NCBI RefSeq assembly: GCF_036373705.1
Contig: NC_089869.1
Coordinates: 11,853,676 to 11,917,675, forward strand
From: Amia ocellicauda
Lineage: Eukaryota; Chordata; Actinopteri; Amiiformes; Amiidae
Direction: 5' to 3'
Length of the DNA stretch: 64,000 bases
The notes beneath the pieces were generated by a model. It had not been told where the DNA came from and ran no database searches. It was given only the letters and a program-made list of their open reading frames with translations. Of the stretch, positions 12,936 to 26,000 are shown piece by piece. The translations under genes and the position numbers were made by a program. The first letter of the stretch is position 1. Every line of letters begins with the position of its first letter.

Positions 12936-13729
12936 CAGTGACCACTAGCTCCACTGACCGGATCATGAAAACAAAATCAGACAATTTGATGCCCCGATGC
13001 ACCGAAACACAGCTCCCATTACAGGGTTACTGAAGCCCCACCAACTGCTGTGATAGGCTGACTGACCAGAGGGGCTGGACTGGATTTGCATGTTAGCTAT
13101 ATATTTAATTTGCAAACTCCACATTTAACAGTTATATTTATATTTAATATTTACATTTACATTTAGACTAAATATTTATTTTGTGACTCGGAGATTTAGG
13201 ATTTAGTTAAGTATTTAATCAAACGATAAATATTTATTTTCAAAAACAGATTAAGTATTTAAGTATTTATTTTAAAATATGAAATATTTAAATGTGGAAA
13301 AAACGCCTTAAGTATTTACTAAATGTGGAAAAAAACACAAGATTTAAGTTAAATCTGTGAAAATGTATGTAGGCTAATTATGTTTGAAAATGTGTAACAG
13401 ACCACATTGTTTGGAACTTTATGTAAGCAATGCTGAAGAAGATGAAAGTCGTACAGTCCAAAGCAGCAATGTTTTCCCAATCACCCCTGTCATAGAGATT
13501 AAGATCCTCATAAAACACAAGAAAATATAGCCTCAATTAAATCTTAAGAATTGTAGTAACCATAGTTCTTTTAAAATGTTCTATATACAACTTTACATAA
13601 AATATATCGGTATAGATAGGGATTATTCACCCTCATTACACATGCTTTTAAAAAAACACAGATTATTTTCTGGTTCTTTTATAGCTTCAGATTGAAAGAT
13701 GAAGAATTATAATGAATTGCCATACCTGT

Positions 13730-15060
13730 TAAACCTCCTTTTCTCATCATATAGGAAATACTTTGAACTGTGTACAATTCCTCAGAACAAGTTATGTATA
13801 ATACAGGAGTCAGATTACAATCTGAGTGAGATGTGAGATAAATTAAGTTAAAGGGGGGGGGCGGGGCGGAGAGTTCACATGTGAGTGTTTGATATAAGTA
13901 GGTAGAACAAATTGCAATGTAACCTTTTTATATAAAATGATAATCATGAGTAAATTATTATTATTTAATATAGTATCTGATTATATTAGTTAAACTTAAA
14001 TTCAATGCATTTTGTTTTTTGTATAATTGTTCTGGAATCTGATTGTGGTAATTTAGAACTACACCCCACAAGTCCACAATATTCTGTTACTTCATCATAG
14101 TATTGTTATGTGTTCACTTGTAGCTGGGGTTGTACTCCAAATATGTGCACATCCCAGCATATTTGTGTCACAATCATTTGTATTATTTAAATGCATCAGG
14201 GCCTACTAAGTTATGTATTAATCATCCTATTATGTTGCAGGTCATTTGACCCATTTCTGTTTTCAACTTAAAGTTAATATCTTTGTCAAATTTAATGACG
14301 TTTACTCATTTGAAGTCATGAGACTCACATGGACTGTTTTGACTGTCTGGTGTGTTTTGGAATGACTCAGCAGACTTTGCATATAAAGATGATGTTTTGG
14401 GTAATTTTGACCCTTGGCCTTTTATGTGTGAACAAACATGTGACAGACTGACAGGGTGACATGAGACCTTCAAATATGAAGACTGACAGTCAGTGAGGTA
14501 TTATCACAGGTTCTGGATGGTGATAGTGACATAGAGTTGAAGGTTTCAGAGACAGAAGACATGTGTAAGATGTCATATCTGTCCCTCACGCCATTACAGT
14601 AGGACTAATACCACATGTAACAAATGCAGGAGGTAAATCTCCAAGAAGCATGCACACGCATCCTGTCCTTCATATGGAGTGGAAAGTGAGTGGAAGACTC
14701 GGGGGGGCTTGCGCATGTGTTTCTGGAACCAATTGAATATGCATACTTGAAGTGGATTGACCAGTTTCTCAAACAGGAAATGTGTTTAATTAACTGTGTG
14801 TGTTAAATTAGGAGTTTAAATGTTAAATATTGTATTGTACTAGCCAGGTGAGCCAAAATAAAAAGATTTTACAGTTTTCTTCATTGCTTTACTGTTTTCA
14901 GTAGATTAAACTATGCAGGTCCATTTGGCCCATAACTTACTGGACATTTATTTATTTATGTTTTCTTTTTTTCTTTACAGAAAAGCATGTATTTTGCATT
15001 TGAAAGTAGTGCCTTCTTGGAAACACGCCCAAATTCTTGCAAATGCCTGCATGTGCTTTG
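13730..15060. repeat. copy B of the triplicated abcg2 promoter/first-exon segment
   Basis: Similarity to copy A starts at AAACCTCCTTTTC (near 13730) and continues through ATGTGAGTGTTTGATA, AATGCATTTTG, TGTTCACTTGTAGCTGGGG and ATGTGCACATCCCAGCATA (to about 14165). A further part, AAGCATGTATTTTGCATTTG and onward near 14980, matches copy C. About 650 bp of unrelated sequence separates the two parts. A G-run (13852-13870) interrupts it. A possible donor (AACAG then GTATGG, minus strand) lies near 13730. Confidence 0.55.
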
Positions 15061-15154
15061 TCATTCATAATTGGATACCTGAAGCCGCTTCTCACGCAAT
15101 ATTATTAGTGTGTGAGAAGTCACTTGAGTTGTCAAACGAGGAATATTGCTGTAA

Positions 15155-15920
15155 TGTCGGAGCAGTCGCTGGGAGCGGTGAACCCAAGCACAGAGCAAAG
15201 GGAAAACCAAGGAACAGGGAGATGATAGGGGGCCAGCAAACAGGTATATCAGGTAGATCCAAAAGGCGAGGTCAGATAAACAGGCAAAGGGTCAACGATG
15301 GAGGGCAGAACAGGAGATCCAGGGAAAGTTAAGGTCAGAAACAATATAAGACAGGGGTTCCCAAAGTGCGGCCCAGGGGCCAAATGTGGCCCTCTAGGAT
15401 GTTTGGTGTGGCCCGCCAAAGCCAACCTTCAACCACCCCTTTTCTGAAGCTTTTCTTTATTTTTACACTTAATGACAATTTTCTGTAACAAATTGCATAT
15501 GTAATTTGGGGGAAAATAATAAAACAACAATTAAAATTAATAAATGTTCCCTACCAGAAATGTAATGGAAATAAAATTGGTGGTTCATTTTCTACTGCGG
15601 CCACCCATCCCATGCAACCTCTGGAAATTGGCCCTCCATCACCAGACATTGGGAACCCCTGCTGTAAGACTAACACTGGGGAAAAGGCTTGGGATTGTCG
15701 CTAGAAACAGTACTCTAAACTTTGCACCAGACTGAAGGAACAAAGGGGTATAAATAGAGAGATAATAAACAGGAGAAATGAGGAGCAGGTGAGAAAGTTA
15801 ACCAGGAGACAAGGAGTGATAATTCAGTAATGAGGTGAAGAAAGACAAAGAACAGGGAAAGCAGAAGTTGAAGCCAAGGCGACCTGTTTTGGTGATCAAT
15901 AGGATTGAGAAGTAGACATA
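15155..15920. repeat. unclassified interspersed repeat, interrupted by a hAT MITE
   Basis: The stretch is rich in AGGCAAAGGGTCAA / CAGGAGATCC / GAGGAGCAGGTGAGAAAG phrases. From memory these are typical of a widespread fish interspersed repeat, but I cannot name the family. ORFs here have no recognisable domain. The hAT MITE at 15353-15663 lies within it. Confidence 0.4.
15353..15663. mobile_element. non-autonomous hAT element (MITE)
   Basis: The ends are CAGGGGTTCCCAAAGTGCGG and the inverse TTGGGAACCCCTG. The flanking octamers are ATATAAGA and CTGTAAGA, matching at 6 of 8 bases, as expected for an aged 8-bp hAT target duplication. No ORF for a transposase. Confidence 0.7.
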
Positions 15921-15964
15921 ACAATCGCACACCGCTTGTGTTGTGTTTAATCCTCACTTTTTGG

Positions 15965-16280
15965 TACTGGAAATGGTGACAAGCTGTTAGCCTAACAGCC
16001 ACAGGGTCCTGGGTTTGAGTCTCAGCTCGGGGGCCTGTTTGTATGAGTTTGCATGTTCTCCACGTGACTGTGTGGGTTTTATCTGGGCACTCCGGTTTCC
16101 TCCCACCGTCCACAGACATGCAGGTTAGGTTAATTGGCCTAAATAAATTGTCCTGTGTGTGTGTTGCTGGGGTCTGGGGTCCCGTCCTGGGTGTATTCCT
16201 GCCTTGCACCCTATGCCTGCCGGGATCGGCTCCGGCTTCCCCGCGACCCTCACCAGGATAAGTGGTTTTGAAAATGGATG
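15965..16280 (+). mobile_element. tRNA-derived SINE with a LINE-type 3' tail
   Basis: A degraded tRNA-like head has a B-box-like GGTCCTGGGTTTGAGTCTC. It is followed by the fish SINE body (TTTGCATGTTCTCC, CTCCGGTTTCCTCCCAC, ACATGCAGGTTAGGTTAATT) and by a 3' tail (GCCGGGATCGGCTCCGGC, CAGGATAAGTGG) ending in GGATGGATGA repeats. The reading direction is the plus strand. Confidence 0.75.
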
Positions 16281-16429
16281 GATGAATATCAATAATTGTA
16301 TTTGTGATATCAATTATTTATTTCTGATATTAATGATTATATTTCTGATATTAATGATTATATTTCTGTTATCAATAATGCATACTAATTAATATATATA
16401 ATATATAATTTCAAGTTCTCAAAAAATGA

Positions 16430-16880
16430 TATATCCTATTTGATGTTATTTTATAATGTTTTAACTACATCCACAAAATTGTTACCATGACATCACATTA
16501 TTGTTCTGTGTTTTCTTGTAACTGGGGTTGCACTCCAAATATGTGCATATCTTAACATATATTAGTAACATTTGCATAACTTGTATGCAACACAAACTAC
16601 TAAGTTATTTATTAAGTGTAATGCAAGTTCATGGCAACTACACGTTAGTTAACATTGTTTACCTATGAGGACAATACTATAGGTAGTTGCCCACATGGAT
16701 CCAGCTTCCTTCTCACGCACAGTTTAAATGATGATCATAGGTCATGAGAGTGCATTGAGTGCTCACCACTGACATTGTGATTTATTGTTATTTCCTTTTT
16801 TTATACAAACAAGCATGTATGGTATTTGCATAGGGTAGAGCCTTATTGGAAATGTGCCAAAATACTTTACATTACTTTGC
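16430..16880. repeat. copy C of the triplicated abcg2 promoter segment
   Basis: Shares GTAACTGGGGTTGCACTCC, AAATATGTGCATATC and AAGCATGTATGG...TATTTGCAT...TTATTGGAAA with copy B, and CACGCACAGTTTAAA...GATGATCATAGGTCATG with copy A's TACGCATTGTTTAAA region. It is the most degraded of the three copies and lies in the same orientation. Confidence 0.5.
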
Positions 16881-16889
16881 TATGTGATC

Positions 16890-19010
16890 TATCCACTTTG
16901 GTATATGATATATATACTTTGGTGAAATATATATATATATACACTTTGGTATGAGACTTATTTTTTGTGCTATATGATATATCCACTTGCCTTTTTCATT
17001 TGGAAAGAAAATAAATATTAGGCAAGAAAATAGTGTCAGAAAGTGTTAATATTATCTTATGAAATATAAATATAAACTAAAAATTCAACCGCCTCTACCT
17101 TTGTGATTCATTTATTTGAAGTGACTCAGAGGGAGTTAAAATGAACAGATATCAACAGATCACAATATTTATTAACAGAAGCAGCAGACCTACAGAACAT
17201 ATAGCTCCACTATGATTCTCAAGTTTAAAGTAATATCAGTAGCCTTCTATCACATTTAGTCAACTTGAACACAAACTACAAAAACTGTTATACATAATAT
17301 TTTGTGAAGAGTGAAATTTATGTAATAAAAAAACAAAAACAAAACAGTGAAGAAATAGATGATAAGATTAGATTATATATCACCATCCCTTTTCAATATA
17401 TTTAATTTTTCAAATCTTTGGGGCAACAGTTACAAAATAACGTACAGACCACTCCCTGCAAATGATTTTGATAATGAAGCAGCATGGTACTTTCATTGAG
17501 TAAATAACAGTTTTCAATATAAGGGCAACTTTATCTGTTGAGGGGTTGGGGTTTGTAATACATATTTAAAAAGGCATCCTGAAGTTTTGAAAGAGATACT
17601 GTGACTATAATGTACACCATAGTTTCATTCCTACAGCTAACTTACCCAATATATTTAGTAAGAAGGAAATGGGCTCTAATGACAGACAATGTGAATCTCA
17701 GAACCAGCCTGTATTACAACAGATAACAAAAACATCCAGAACATTGATACTTCAAAGACTTGGAATTTAGCATTTCGAAATGGAAGTTTGTCTTTATAGT
17801 GTTAACAAAAGCGAGTTACTAAATTACTGTTTGTCTACAACAATTACACAAAATACACTGCATTAGTTTGATTAAATAGATTACATGTTATTACACATTG
17901 TACTTCCTATTCAACATCGTTTCCAAAACAATGAATTCAGGTCACTATTCCAACACCTTTTCTGTTTCAGCTTCCAGTTTTTGGCTCATTTAATTTGAAT
18001 CTCCTTAACAGATCCTTTAGATTTCAGATGTTACCAACCCACTGGATTTGATATAAACTCCATGTGTCCATGCAAAGGTTTATACATTAAACTGAATTGC
18101 ATTAAATAAAGTAAATAAGAGAAATAACATTTGTGAGATAACTAAGAATATATAGACCTATATAAAAGCTCATCACACCTATGAGTTATTCATCTAATGG
18201 CTATAACTAAATCCAGTATATTTCTACATCTTTACATTTTGTATTTGACTATAGACATTTAACTACATTTGCAATACATCGTTTGTTGTCTGTTTAGGAG
18301 GAATAGATCTGATGCTAAGTTAAAAAATAATCAAAAGGAGTGTTATTTCAACAAATTAAACAAATCTTCTTTTAATATAAAAAAACGTGGGTAACCTGTA
18401 GGGGCAAATTCTTAGAACAGTGTAATAGTTTCATGACAGTATTGAAAGGTTCTTGAATACCAGCAAAATTGATCAGGTTCTGGTTAATACCAGCAAAATA
18501 ACTTAAATCTTCAGGTAAATGTTTTCTAAATATAACTATTGAGTGAGATTTCAAATATTTACTTGCTTTCTTTTTGCTTTGAGTTGATATTACTACACTG
18601 ACCACAACCGAACACAATTTTCATTTGTATTAGACACGAAGTAATTAACAGTTAACGGTGACATTTTACAAGACATGTTTCATAACACCGTGCAACACAT
18701 TGGATTTTAATATGTTCAGGTACACTTTGTTTCGGGCTGCACAGCGTTGGAGAACAAACTGAATACATTTCTGTGTGTTCTGTTCTGTGTATTTCTGTTA
18801 GTTAGATGCAAATGTCCAGGAGGAAATATATATTTCTTGACAGGTTAAATTATCACATGCCAAACTCTTCTGCAGTATAATAATCATCTTTAAAGAGAGA
18901 GAGTGCATGGCAGATCACAATCTGAGCAATTGGAATGGAACATGTTGTCTCTGGTTGACAGATCATCATGTAACATGTATTTATGATTGTGCATGCAGTG
19001 TGCTGTCATA
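16890..19010. other. AT-rich stretch without a recognised gene
   Basis: After a short TATATATACTTTGG repeat patch (16900-16985) the sequence is plain AT-rich DNA between the abcg2 upstream copies and the 3' end of pkd2l1. ORFs are short and none shows a recognisable domain. I see no RNA gene. Confidence 0.5.
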
Positions 19011-19782
19011 TACACCGATCAGCCATAACATTATGACCACTGACAGGTGAAGTGAATAACACTGATAATCTTGTTATCATGGCACCTGTCAGTGGGTGGG
19101 ATATATTAGGCAGCAAGTGAACATTTTGTCCTCAAAGTTGATGTGTTAGAAGCAGGAAAAATGGGCAAGTGTGAGGATCTGAGCGGCTTTGACAAGGGCC
19201 ACACTGTGATGGCTAGACGACTGGGTCAGAGCATCTCCAAAACTGCAGCTCTTGTGGGGTGTTCCCGGTCTGCAGTGGTCAGTAGCTATCAAAAGTGGTC
19301 CAAGGAAAGAAAAGCGGTGAACCGGCGACAGGGTCATGGGCAGCCAAGGCACATTGATGCAAGTGGGGAGCGAAGGCTGGCCCGTGTGGTCCAATCCAAC
19401 AGACGAGCTACTGTAGCTCAAATTGCTGAAAAAGTGAATGCTGGTCTGATAGAAAGGTGTCAGAACACACAGTGCATCGCAGTTTGTTGCGTATGGGGCT
19501 GCGTAGCCACAGACCAGACAGGGTGCCCATGCTGACCCCTGTCCACTGCCGAAAGCGCCTACAATGGGCATGGAGCAATGGAAGAAGGTGACCTGGTCTG
19601 ATGAATCACGAGTTCAGGGTGTTGACTTGGCCTCCAAATCCAATCCAATCGAGCATCTGTGGGATGTGCTGGACAAACAAGTCCGATCCATGGAGGCCCC
19701 ACCTCGACACTTACAGGAGTTAAAGGATCTGCTGCTAACGTCTTGGTGGCAGGTGGTCATAATGTTATGGCTGATCGGTGTA
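19011..19782 (+). mobile_element. internally deleted Tc1/mariner element
   Basis: Both ends carry ACACCGATCAGCCATAACAT and its inverse, with TA at each outer edge. The interior keeps the transposase N-terminal helix-turn-helix part (19161-19440, with [19 protein letters not shown]) and the first DDE block (VTWSDESRV, near 19590). It then jumps directly to the C-terminal part (PIEHLWDVLDKQVRSMEAPP). Most of the catalytic core is therefore missing and the copy cannot encode a working transposase. It lies just downstream of the pkd2l1 3' end. Confidence 0.8.
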
Positions 19783-19984
19783 TGTTGTGTACTTTCTTGG
19801 TATGGCACAGAATGAACTGATTGTGTGAGTGGATCCATGTCCAATTGAAATGTTGGGTTAAAGAATGTGCATTTCCTTTTTGTTTAGTTTTTTGAGGGGT
19901 CCTACAATATTTTAATGTTATATTTTATAATGTATTTGTATCTTCCATTGTTCTAATTTTTAAAAAAGTGGCAAGAATAATTTG

Positions 19985-19990
19985 TTTATT
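19985..19990 (-). terminator. pkd2l1 polyadenylation signal
   Basis: An AATAAA on the minus strand lies 53 bp after the pkd2l1 stop codon (20043-20045). It is the first such signal downstream, giving a very short 3' UTR if it is used. Confidence 0.5.
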
Positions 19991-20042
19991 CATTTTTAAA
20001 ATGAGAATGGATCACCGACAGGACTGTTGATTTTGACAAGCT

Positions 20043-23000
20043 TTATAAATGGCTGTTAGAGAGGTTCCTGGTGTTGATTGGTGGTAGTGTAGTGTCTAAT
20101 GATCCTGGCCATCCTGTTTTGGGATACAGGTTATTCTTCATTCCCAGTGTTGTTTCAGCCATAGGGTTGTCTTGTGAGGACTTTTGCCAGGAGTTAATTT
20201 CCTCATTTATCAAGCAATCCAAGTTTCCAAGGACCTGTTCACCTTGAGCTAGTTTCTCATCCTGGAGGATACAGTACAGTGTGTTAATGATACAAATATA
20301 GAAGTGTTAAGAGTAAAATGGCAACTTGGTATCTTTAAACAATAAATGTTTCAAAATGCATTTTATCGATCAATAAATAATACATGAGGCAATGTTCTAG
20401 ATAAAGGGTTTCAACCTGGACCTTAACAAATATTGTTCATATAATTTTCTTTCCTAATGACACTTACGACATTCCCCTCATTTAAATGTACTTTTACATT
20501 TACCGACTACAAGATTGCCAAATGGACTGGAGAGACTATTGATAGTTCTTAATAGTTTTCAAAACTCAAGTAAATGAGTTGTGTTTCAACAAACCCTTCA
20601 GCAACAACAGAATATATCCTGTATATGTGAAACTCACTTCACTTATATTCTCCAGCAGTTTGCCCTTTGTGTCTGTTCTTTTCATTCTGTGCATCTCCAA
20701 CATCTCCAGTTTTACCATAATCGCATCAATCTTGGATGTAATACTTCCTACAGAGTGTTCCAGCTGAAGGACCCGACGTACCATCCTTTAAAAAAATAAC
20801 AACAGATATTGAAGTTAAATTAAGTATGAACAGAATCCTTCACATTACATTACTCTCTTTAAAAGACTTAGGATGTAAAGAGGAAAGCAATTGGACTACT
20901 TCAGCTTCATTCTAGAATTGAAATATCTGCAGTAAAACAATTGAAGAATATTCTTTGACTGTCCTAAGCACTTTTACCTTTGCACATTCTAAGAGTTGTT
21001 GTTGGGCAGCTGCTTTTGAATGATGGCTGCAGGGCTCTAGGAATAATTAACTATTTGAGGATCTCAGAGAAAAAGTCAATAAACTGTTTAAATAATGTAT
21101 TGTTAGTTAATCTGCTGTTACATAATACCTACATCTGAAACACTTCCTGGGCCACTCCAGTGGTGTTGTTGCTGTTGCTGTTCTTCACATCAGTAAACTC
21201 CATAGACTGGTGACCTGTATCATGGGTATAATTTCGTCCCAGGTGTTCTATTTCTGCATTTAGAGCAACCTGTTGAAGAAACATTTAAAACCACATTTGT
21301 TCTAATAAAACCATAAATACGTATGATTTGTTGGTGTTTTATGGTAGCATCATCTTTTGTGTTCTAACTCATCGGCTATACTAATTATGAAAAATATAAT
21401 TAAAGGGGGGGAATTATATATTACAGAGTAAACATGATTCAAAGCTAGTCTGTAGATGCATTTTGAATGTTATGCCCCCCCCCCCCCCAACAAATCCTAC
21501 CCGCTTCTCCTCCAGTTCTCGTTTCATCCTGTTCTGTTCTTCCTCATCCAGTATCTGATTACCATCGTGATCAAACTTGGTGAAGGCAGCCGAGATCTCG
21601 TGATCGTCATGGCCCATTCTAATGGAGGAAAAAGAAGGGCAGAGGGGAACCCGCACATTACCTTTAACATTTGCCAAGGGAACACAGGCTAATTGCTGAC
21701 CACACAGATATCTTCATCTTCATATGGTGTCATTATGAAGTAGATGTGTGTGATTGTGCTTTGGCTTACTCTTTCAGGCTGTTTCTAAAGTCTTCAAATT
21801 CCAGTTCCTTCGATCCGGATTGTAAAGCCTTCTGCACATCAGATATTCTTTCTTTCTTTAGTTTCAGCTTCATCATTGTTCTCATATATCCCTACAAGCA
21901 AAATATATTTTAATCACCAGGTCTGATCAGCTTCAGGCAACATTTACAGTGGTAACAACATAAAGAACACTCTTCCCATATTCTTTTGTATTTAATTGTT
22001 TTCACACAATTAAAAAATAAAAAGTTTTCTCTTTCTATATATATATATAAAGGGAGATATAGGGACAGAGAAAAATATAGAGTTCTCTTTTACCTTCTTT
22101 ATAATATCAGTAAACTGAACTTCATCTTTCTGGTTTGACAGTTCTTCTTTGACCTCAGAGTATGTGTCATTGATAATAGCCAGAAACATATTCTGCAACA
22201 CAAAAACAGGCCTGCATTAATACACAAAACACTGTCTCACTACCACATGTTTAAATTAAGGGTATTCCATGTAAAGTGACTTACGAGCAAGACAAAGAAG
22301 ACGAAGAACACATAGGTGACAAAATAGATGGGCCCCAAGATACGGTTGGCATTGTCAATGGCATCATAATCAAAGTCTCCAAGGATAATTCTGAACTGGG
22401 TAGAACTAGGGAAGAAACACAGACTATTGTTAATATTATAATTAATAATATAACCGTGGCACAAGCTTCTAATTAAACTTACATGATCAGGCTTAAAACT
22501 TTAAAATGTCTGGAAAGTAAGTACAGTTTGAAAAATTAAACAACAGTGAACAACCCAGAATTATTCCTACAAATTATATATCAATACTATATAGATTTAA
22601 CTATTAAAATGTTTGTTTCCATGTGTAGCTCATAGAAAGCTCAATTATGTGTTTGACCTTCTAATTATCCCTTTCTTTCTGGGAATGTTTCAAAATGACT
22701 CCAATTATTAACCTTTCCACTGTATCTTAGTAATGAACAAACCAGATTTGTTTGGTTATTTTGAGTCTCTTCATAAAATTGTAGAAGCAAAGAATTTGTC
22801 TGTGTATTTGCAAAGCTCCTGTGCAAAAGTAGTTTGTGTATGGTTACATTTAGTTGCTTAAATAAGCAATTTGCTTTTGCAGTTTTGAACATTGTGCTCA
22901 GGAGACACACTTTCTGAATTCAGAACGACTGAATTATGTAGCAAATGTTGTCTAACCACATAAATGCCTGCTGCTTTTCTAAGACGGTTTATCTTCATGT

Positions 23001-26000
23001 GTGTACTGTAACTAAGATGAACGTCTGTAGAGGTGAGTGCTTAGGCCTGTTTTGTAAATCTGCAAGTGTTCCCGATTATCTTTGCTGTTGAAAGGTCAGG
23101 GGTGTGAGCAGTGAAGATGAAACTGATAAAGCATTAGCTGAGTTATGAGTCTGTCTAGGTGACATGGAACAGGGAGAAAACAAGTAAAAAGTGATCTGAT
23201 TCCTACATGCATCTGAGGAAGGTACTGAATGTTTGGACCTCTGTCCCAAAAAGCAGGTATCCGAGCTGAGCATAAGCAAAGAAGACTATGAAGAACATGA
23301 TGGCAAAGCCCAGGATATCTTTTGCACAGCGAGCCAGGGTGGAAGAGAGCTGGGTCATAGTTTTGTTGAAGCTGATGTATTTGAATATCTAGGAAGCAGA
23401 AGGGTGTGTTAACATTTTCAATAAAACATTCTCTGCCATATAAGTTTCAAAGTAGACATGATTTGAAATTAAGCAATTATAAAATATTGGGACAGTCTCC
23501 CTAGTTGCAGGTCCAGGACATATTTTAATCTTGTGTTTAACTGACTTTGTATAAGATTACATTTAGTAAAACAAACGCATACATTCTTTCAATTGAATGA
23601 ATGAAAGTAAACAAATTGTTCTAAATTGATTTAAAAACAGGCTATATTTCTTAATTTACAAAGACGTTAAAAAACTAAACAAAATGTAGGTAACTAAACA
23701 TACCTTGATCCAGGCAAAGAATAAATTGACAGCATTCATATTATTGTATTGGGTTTGCCAGAATGCCAGAAATTCAAAATCTGCATAAATAGCTGGTTGT
23801 TCCAGAAGTTTCTCCAACAGTATGTTCACTTCTATGGTCCGGAAAACGTTAAATATGATTGCTACGATGGCAATCTGTAAAAGACATGGCACTGTTAGTA
23901 GCTATTAATGGGAAATGGAAACAGGGGGAAAAAACTTCCCAGATATACAGATATTAATTTTACAATGCTAGTAAAAGAACATCAGTGTGTTTTCAGAAGA
24001 GGAGTCAGGTTTGAAAGCATCATCTTTTGAATTTTTTAACTTGCTTATTTCCTACATTTTGTACAATTTATTATCCGCTTAAATGTCAAGTAATCTGACT
24101 GTGATGATAAGAAACTGCTTGGGGATTCCCTAGTCAAAAGTATATTATTTCAAGACATCTCTCTCTGTATGAATGTGATTACTAGTTACTAGTTAAAAGA
24201 TACTGAATGGGTTGTGTGAGGTGTGGTCTTGAGCTGGCTGTTGCTGTTCAGGGGCAGGGAAGTATAATAATCCTTCTCTAAATTGATTCAGTGGTTATAT
24301 GCTTAGGGCAGTAGAGAGGGGCATCTCTTTGTGTTGGTAATTTCCATTATTTTATTTAAAAGGCCAATACCTCCCTCTTGTTACATTACTACAGTCTCTA
24401 ATTTAAAAGTCTAGATTAAAGGGAACTGGGTATGAGTTTTGTCCAGGGTGGTGCAATAGAAGTAATAATCAATTTAAATATGATCTTGCCAGAGCTATTT
24501 AAGCCAGCAGCAATTTAAAGTTTGCAGATGATCCGCTTACCAGGATAACCACCACATCGAGAATGTTCCATATGCTGGTGAAATAGGACAGCTTGTGGAT
24601 GCGCAGCTCCAGAATTTCCTCCACCACATAATAGAAGATGAAAATGCAGAAGACAATTTCACAGCCAATGATGAAAAAGTCCCAGGTGTTGACATAGCGA
24701 ATGAGCTTGACAGTTCTGATCTGGTATGACGATATAGCTCCCCCACTGGCAGGAAATTCAATCACGAGCCTGAGATGATAAATGGTCATGCTTTTTAGAA
24801 TAAGATACAGACCAATGACTGAACTGAGATTGACAATAAGATGTATTGAAAAGAACATAGCTATCTGTGTTTTGGGAACCAGTCTGATGTACTTGCCCCT
24901 CTGTGACACACATCTATTATTCCAGTATCAGATCACAAGATAAAACCAGGGCAAGTACAGGACGTTTTGAATCCTCACACTGTGTTTTGGCACCTTCTAC
25001 AATGAGGGAAAAAGTATTTGATCCCCTGCTGATTTTGTACGTTTGCCCACTGACAAAGAAATGATCAGTCTATAATTTTAATGGTAGGTGTATTTTAACA
25101 GTGAGAGACAGAATAACAACAAAAAAATCCAGAAAAACGCATTTCAAAAAAGTTATACATTGATTTGCATGTTAATGAGGGAAATAAGTATTTGAGCCCT
25201 TCGACTTAGTACTTGGTGGCAAAACCCTTGTTGTCAATCACAGAGGTCAGACGTTTCTTGTAGTTGGCCACCAGGTTTGCACACATCTCAGGAGGGATTT
25301 TGTCCCACTCCTCTTTGCAGATCCTCTCCAAGTCATTAAGGTTTCGAGGCTGACGTTTGGCAACTCGAACCTTCAGCTCCCTCCACAGATTTTCTATGGG
25401 ATTAAGGTCTGGAGACTGGCTAGGCCACTCCAGGACCTTAATGTGCTTCTTCTTGAGCCACTCCTTTGTTGCCTTGGCTGTGTGTTTTGGGTCATTGTCA
25501 TGCTGGAATACCCATCCACGACCCATTTTCAATGCCCTGGCTGAGGGAAGGAGATTCTCACCCAATATTTAATGGTACATGGCCCCGTCCATCGTCCCTT
25601 TGATGCGGTGCAGTTGTCCTGTCCCCTTAGCAGAAAAACACCCCCAAAGCATAATGTTTCCACCTCCATGTTTGACGGTGGGGATGGTGTTCTTGGGGTC
25701 ATTCCTCCTCCTCCAAACACGGCGAGTTGAGTTGATGCCAAAGAGCTCGATTTTGGTCTCATCTGACCACAACACTCCTCTGAATCATTCAGATGTTCAT
25801 TGGCAAACTTCAGACGGGCCTGTACATGTGCTTTCTTGAGCAGGGGGACCTTGCGGGTGCTGCAGGATTTCAGTCCTTCACGGCGTAGTGTGTTACCAAT
25901 TGTTTTCTTGGTGACTATGGTCCCAGCTGCCTTGAGATCATTAACAAGATCCTCCCGTGTAGTTCTGGGCTGATTCCTCACCGTTCTCATGATCATTGAA

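Larger units (their letters stand above)
11638..13350. mobile_element. foldback-type element with ~250-bp inverted termini
   Basis: The left end (11638-11888) and right end (about 13077-13350) are inverted copies of each other. Both start ACTTAAATCTTGTG and continue with CCACATTTA, and both finish inside with AGCTAACATGCAAA. The termini are extremely AT-rich and built of AAATATTTAA-like motifs. The 1.2-kb core is more GC-rich and carries two tandem arrays. No transposase is present and I see no clear target duplication, so the superfamily is unknown. Confidence 0.65.

Noticed and set aside
14913-15332. 139-codon ORF
   Set aside because: Runs across promoter copy B and an interspersed repeat; no domain and low-complexity tail.
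16043-16392. ORFs of 72-77 codons on the plus strand and their minus-strand mates
   Set aside because: They are translations of the SINE body and tail.
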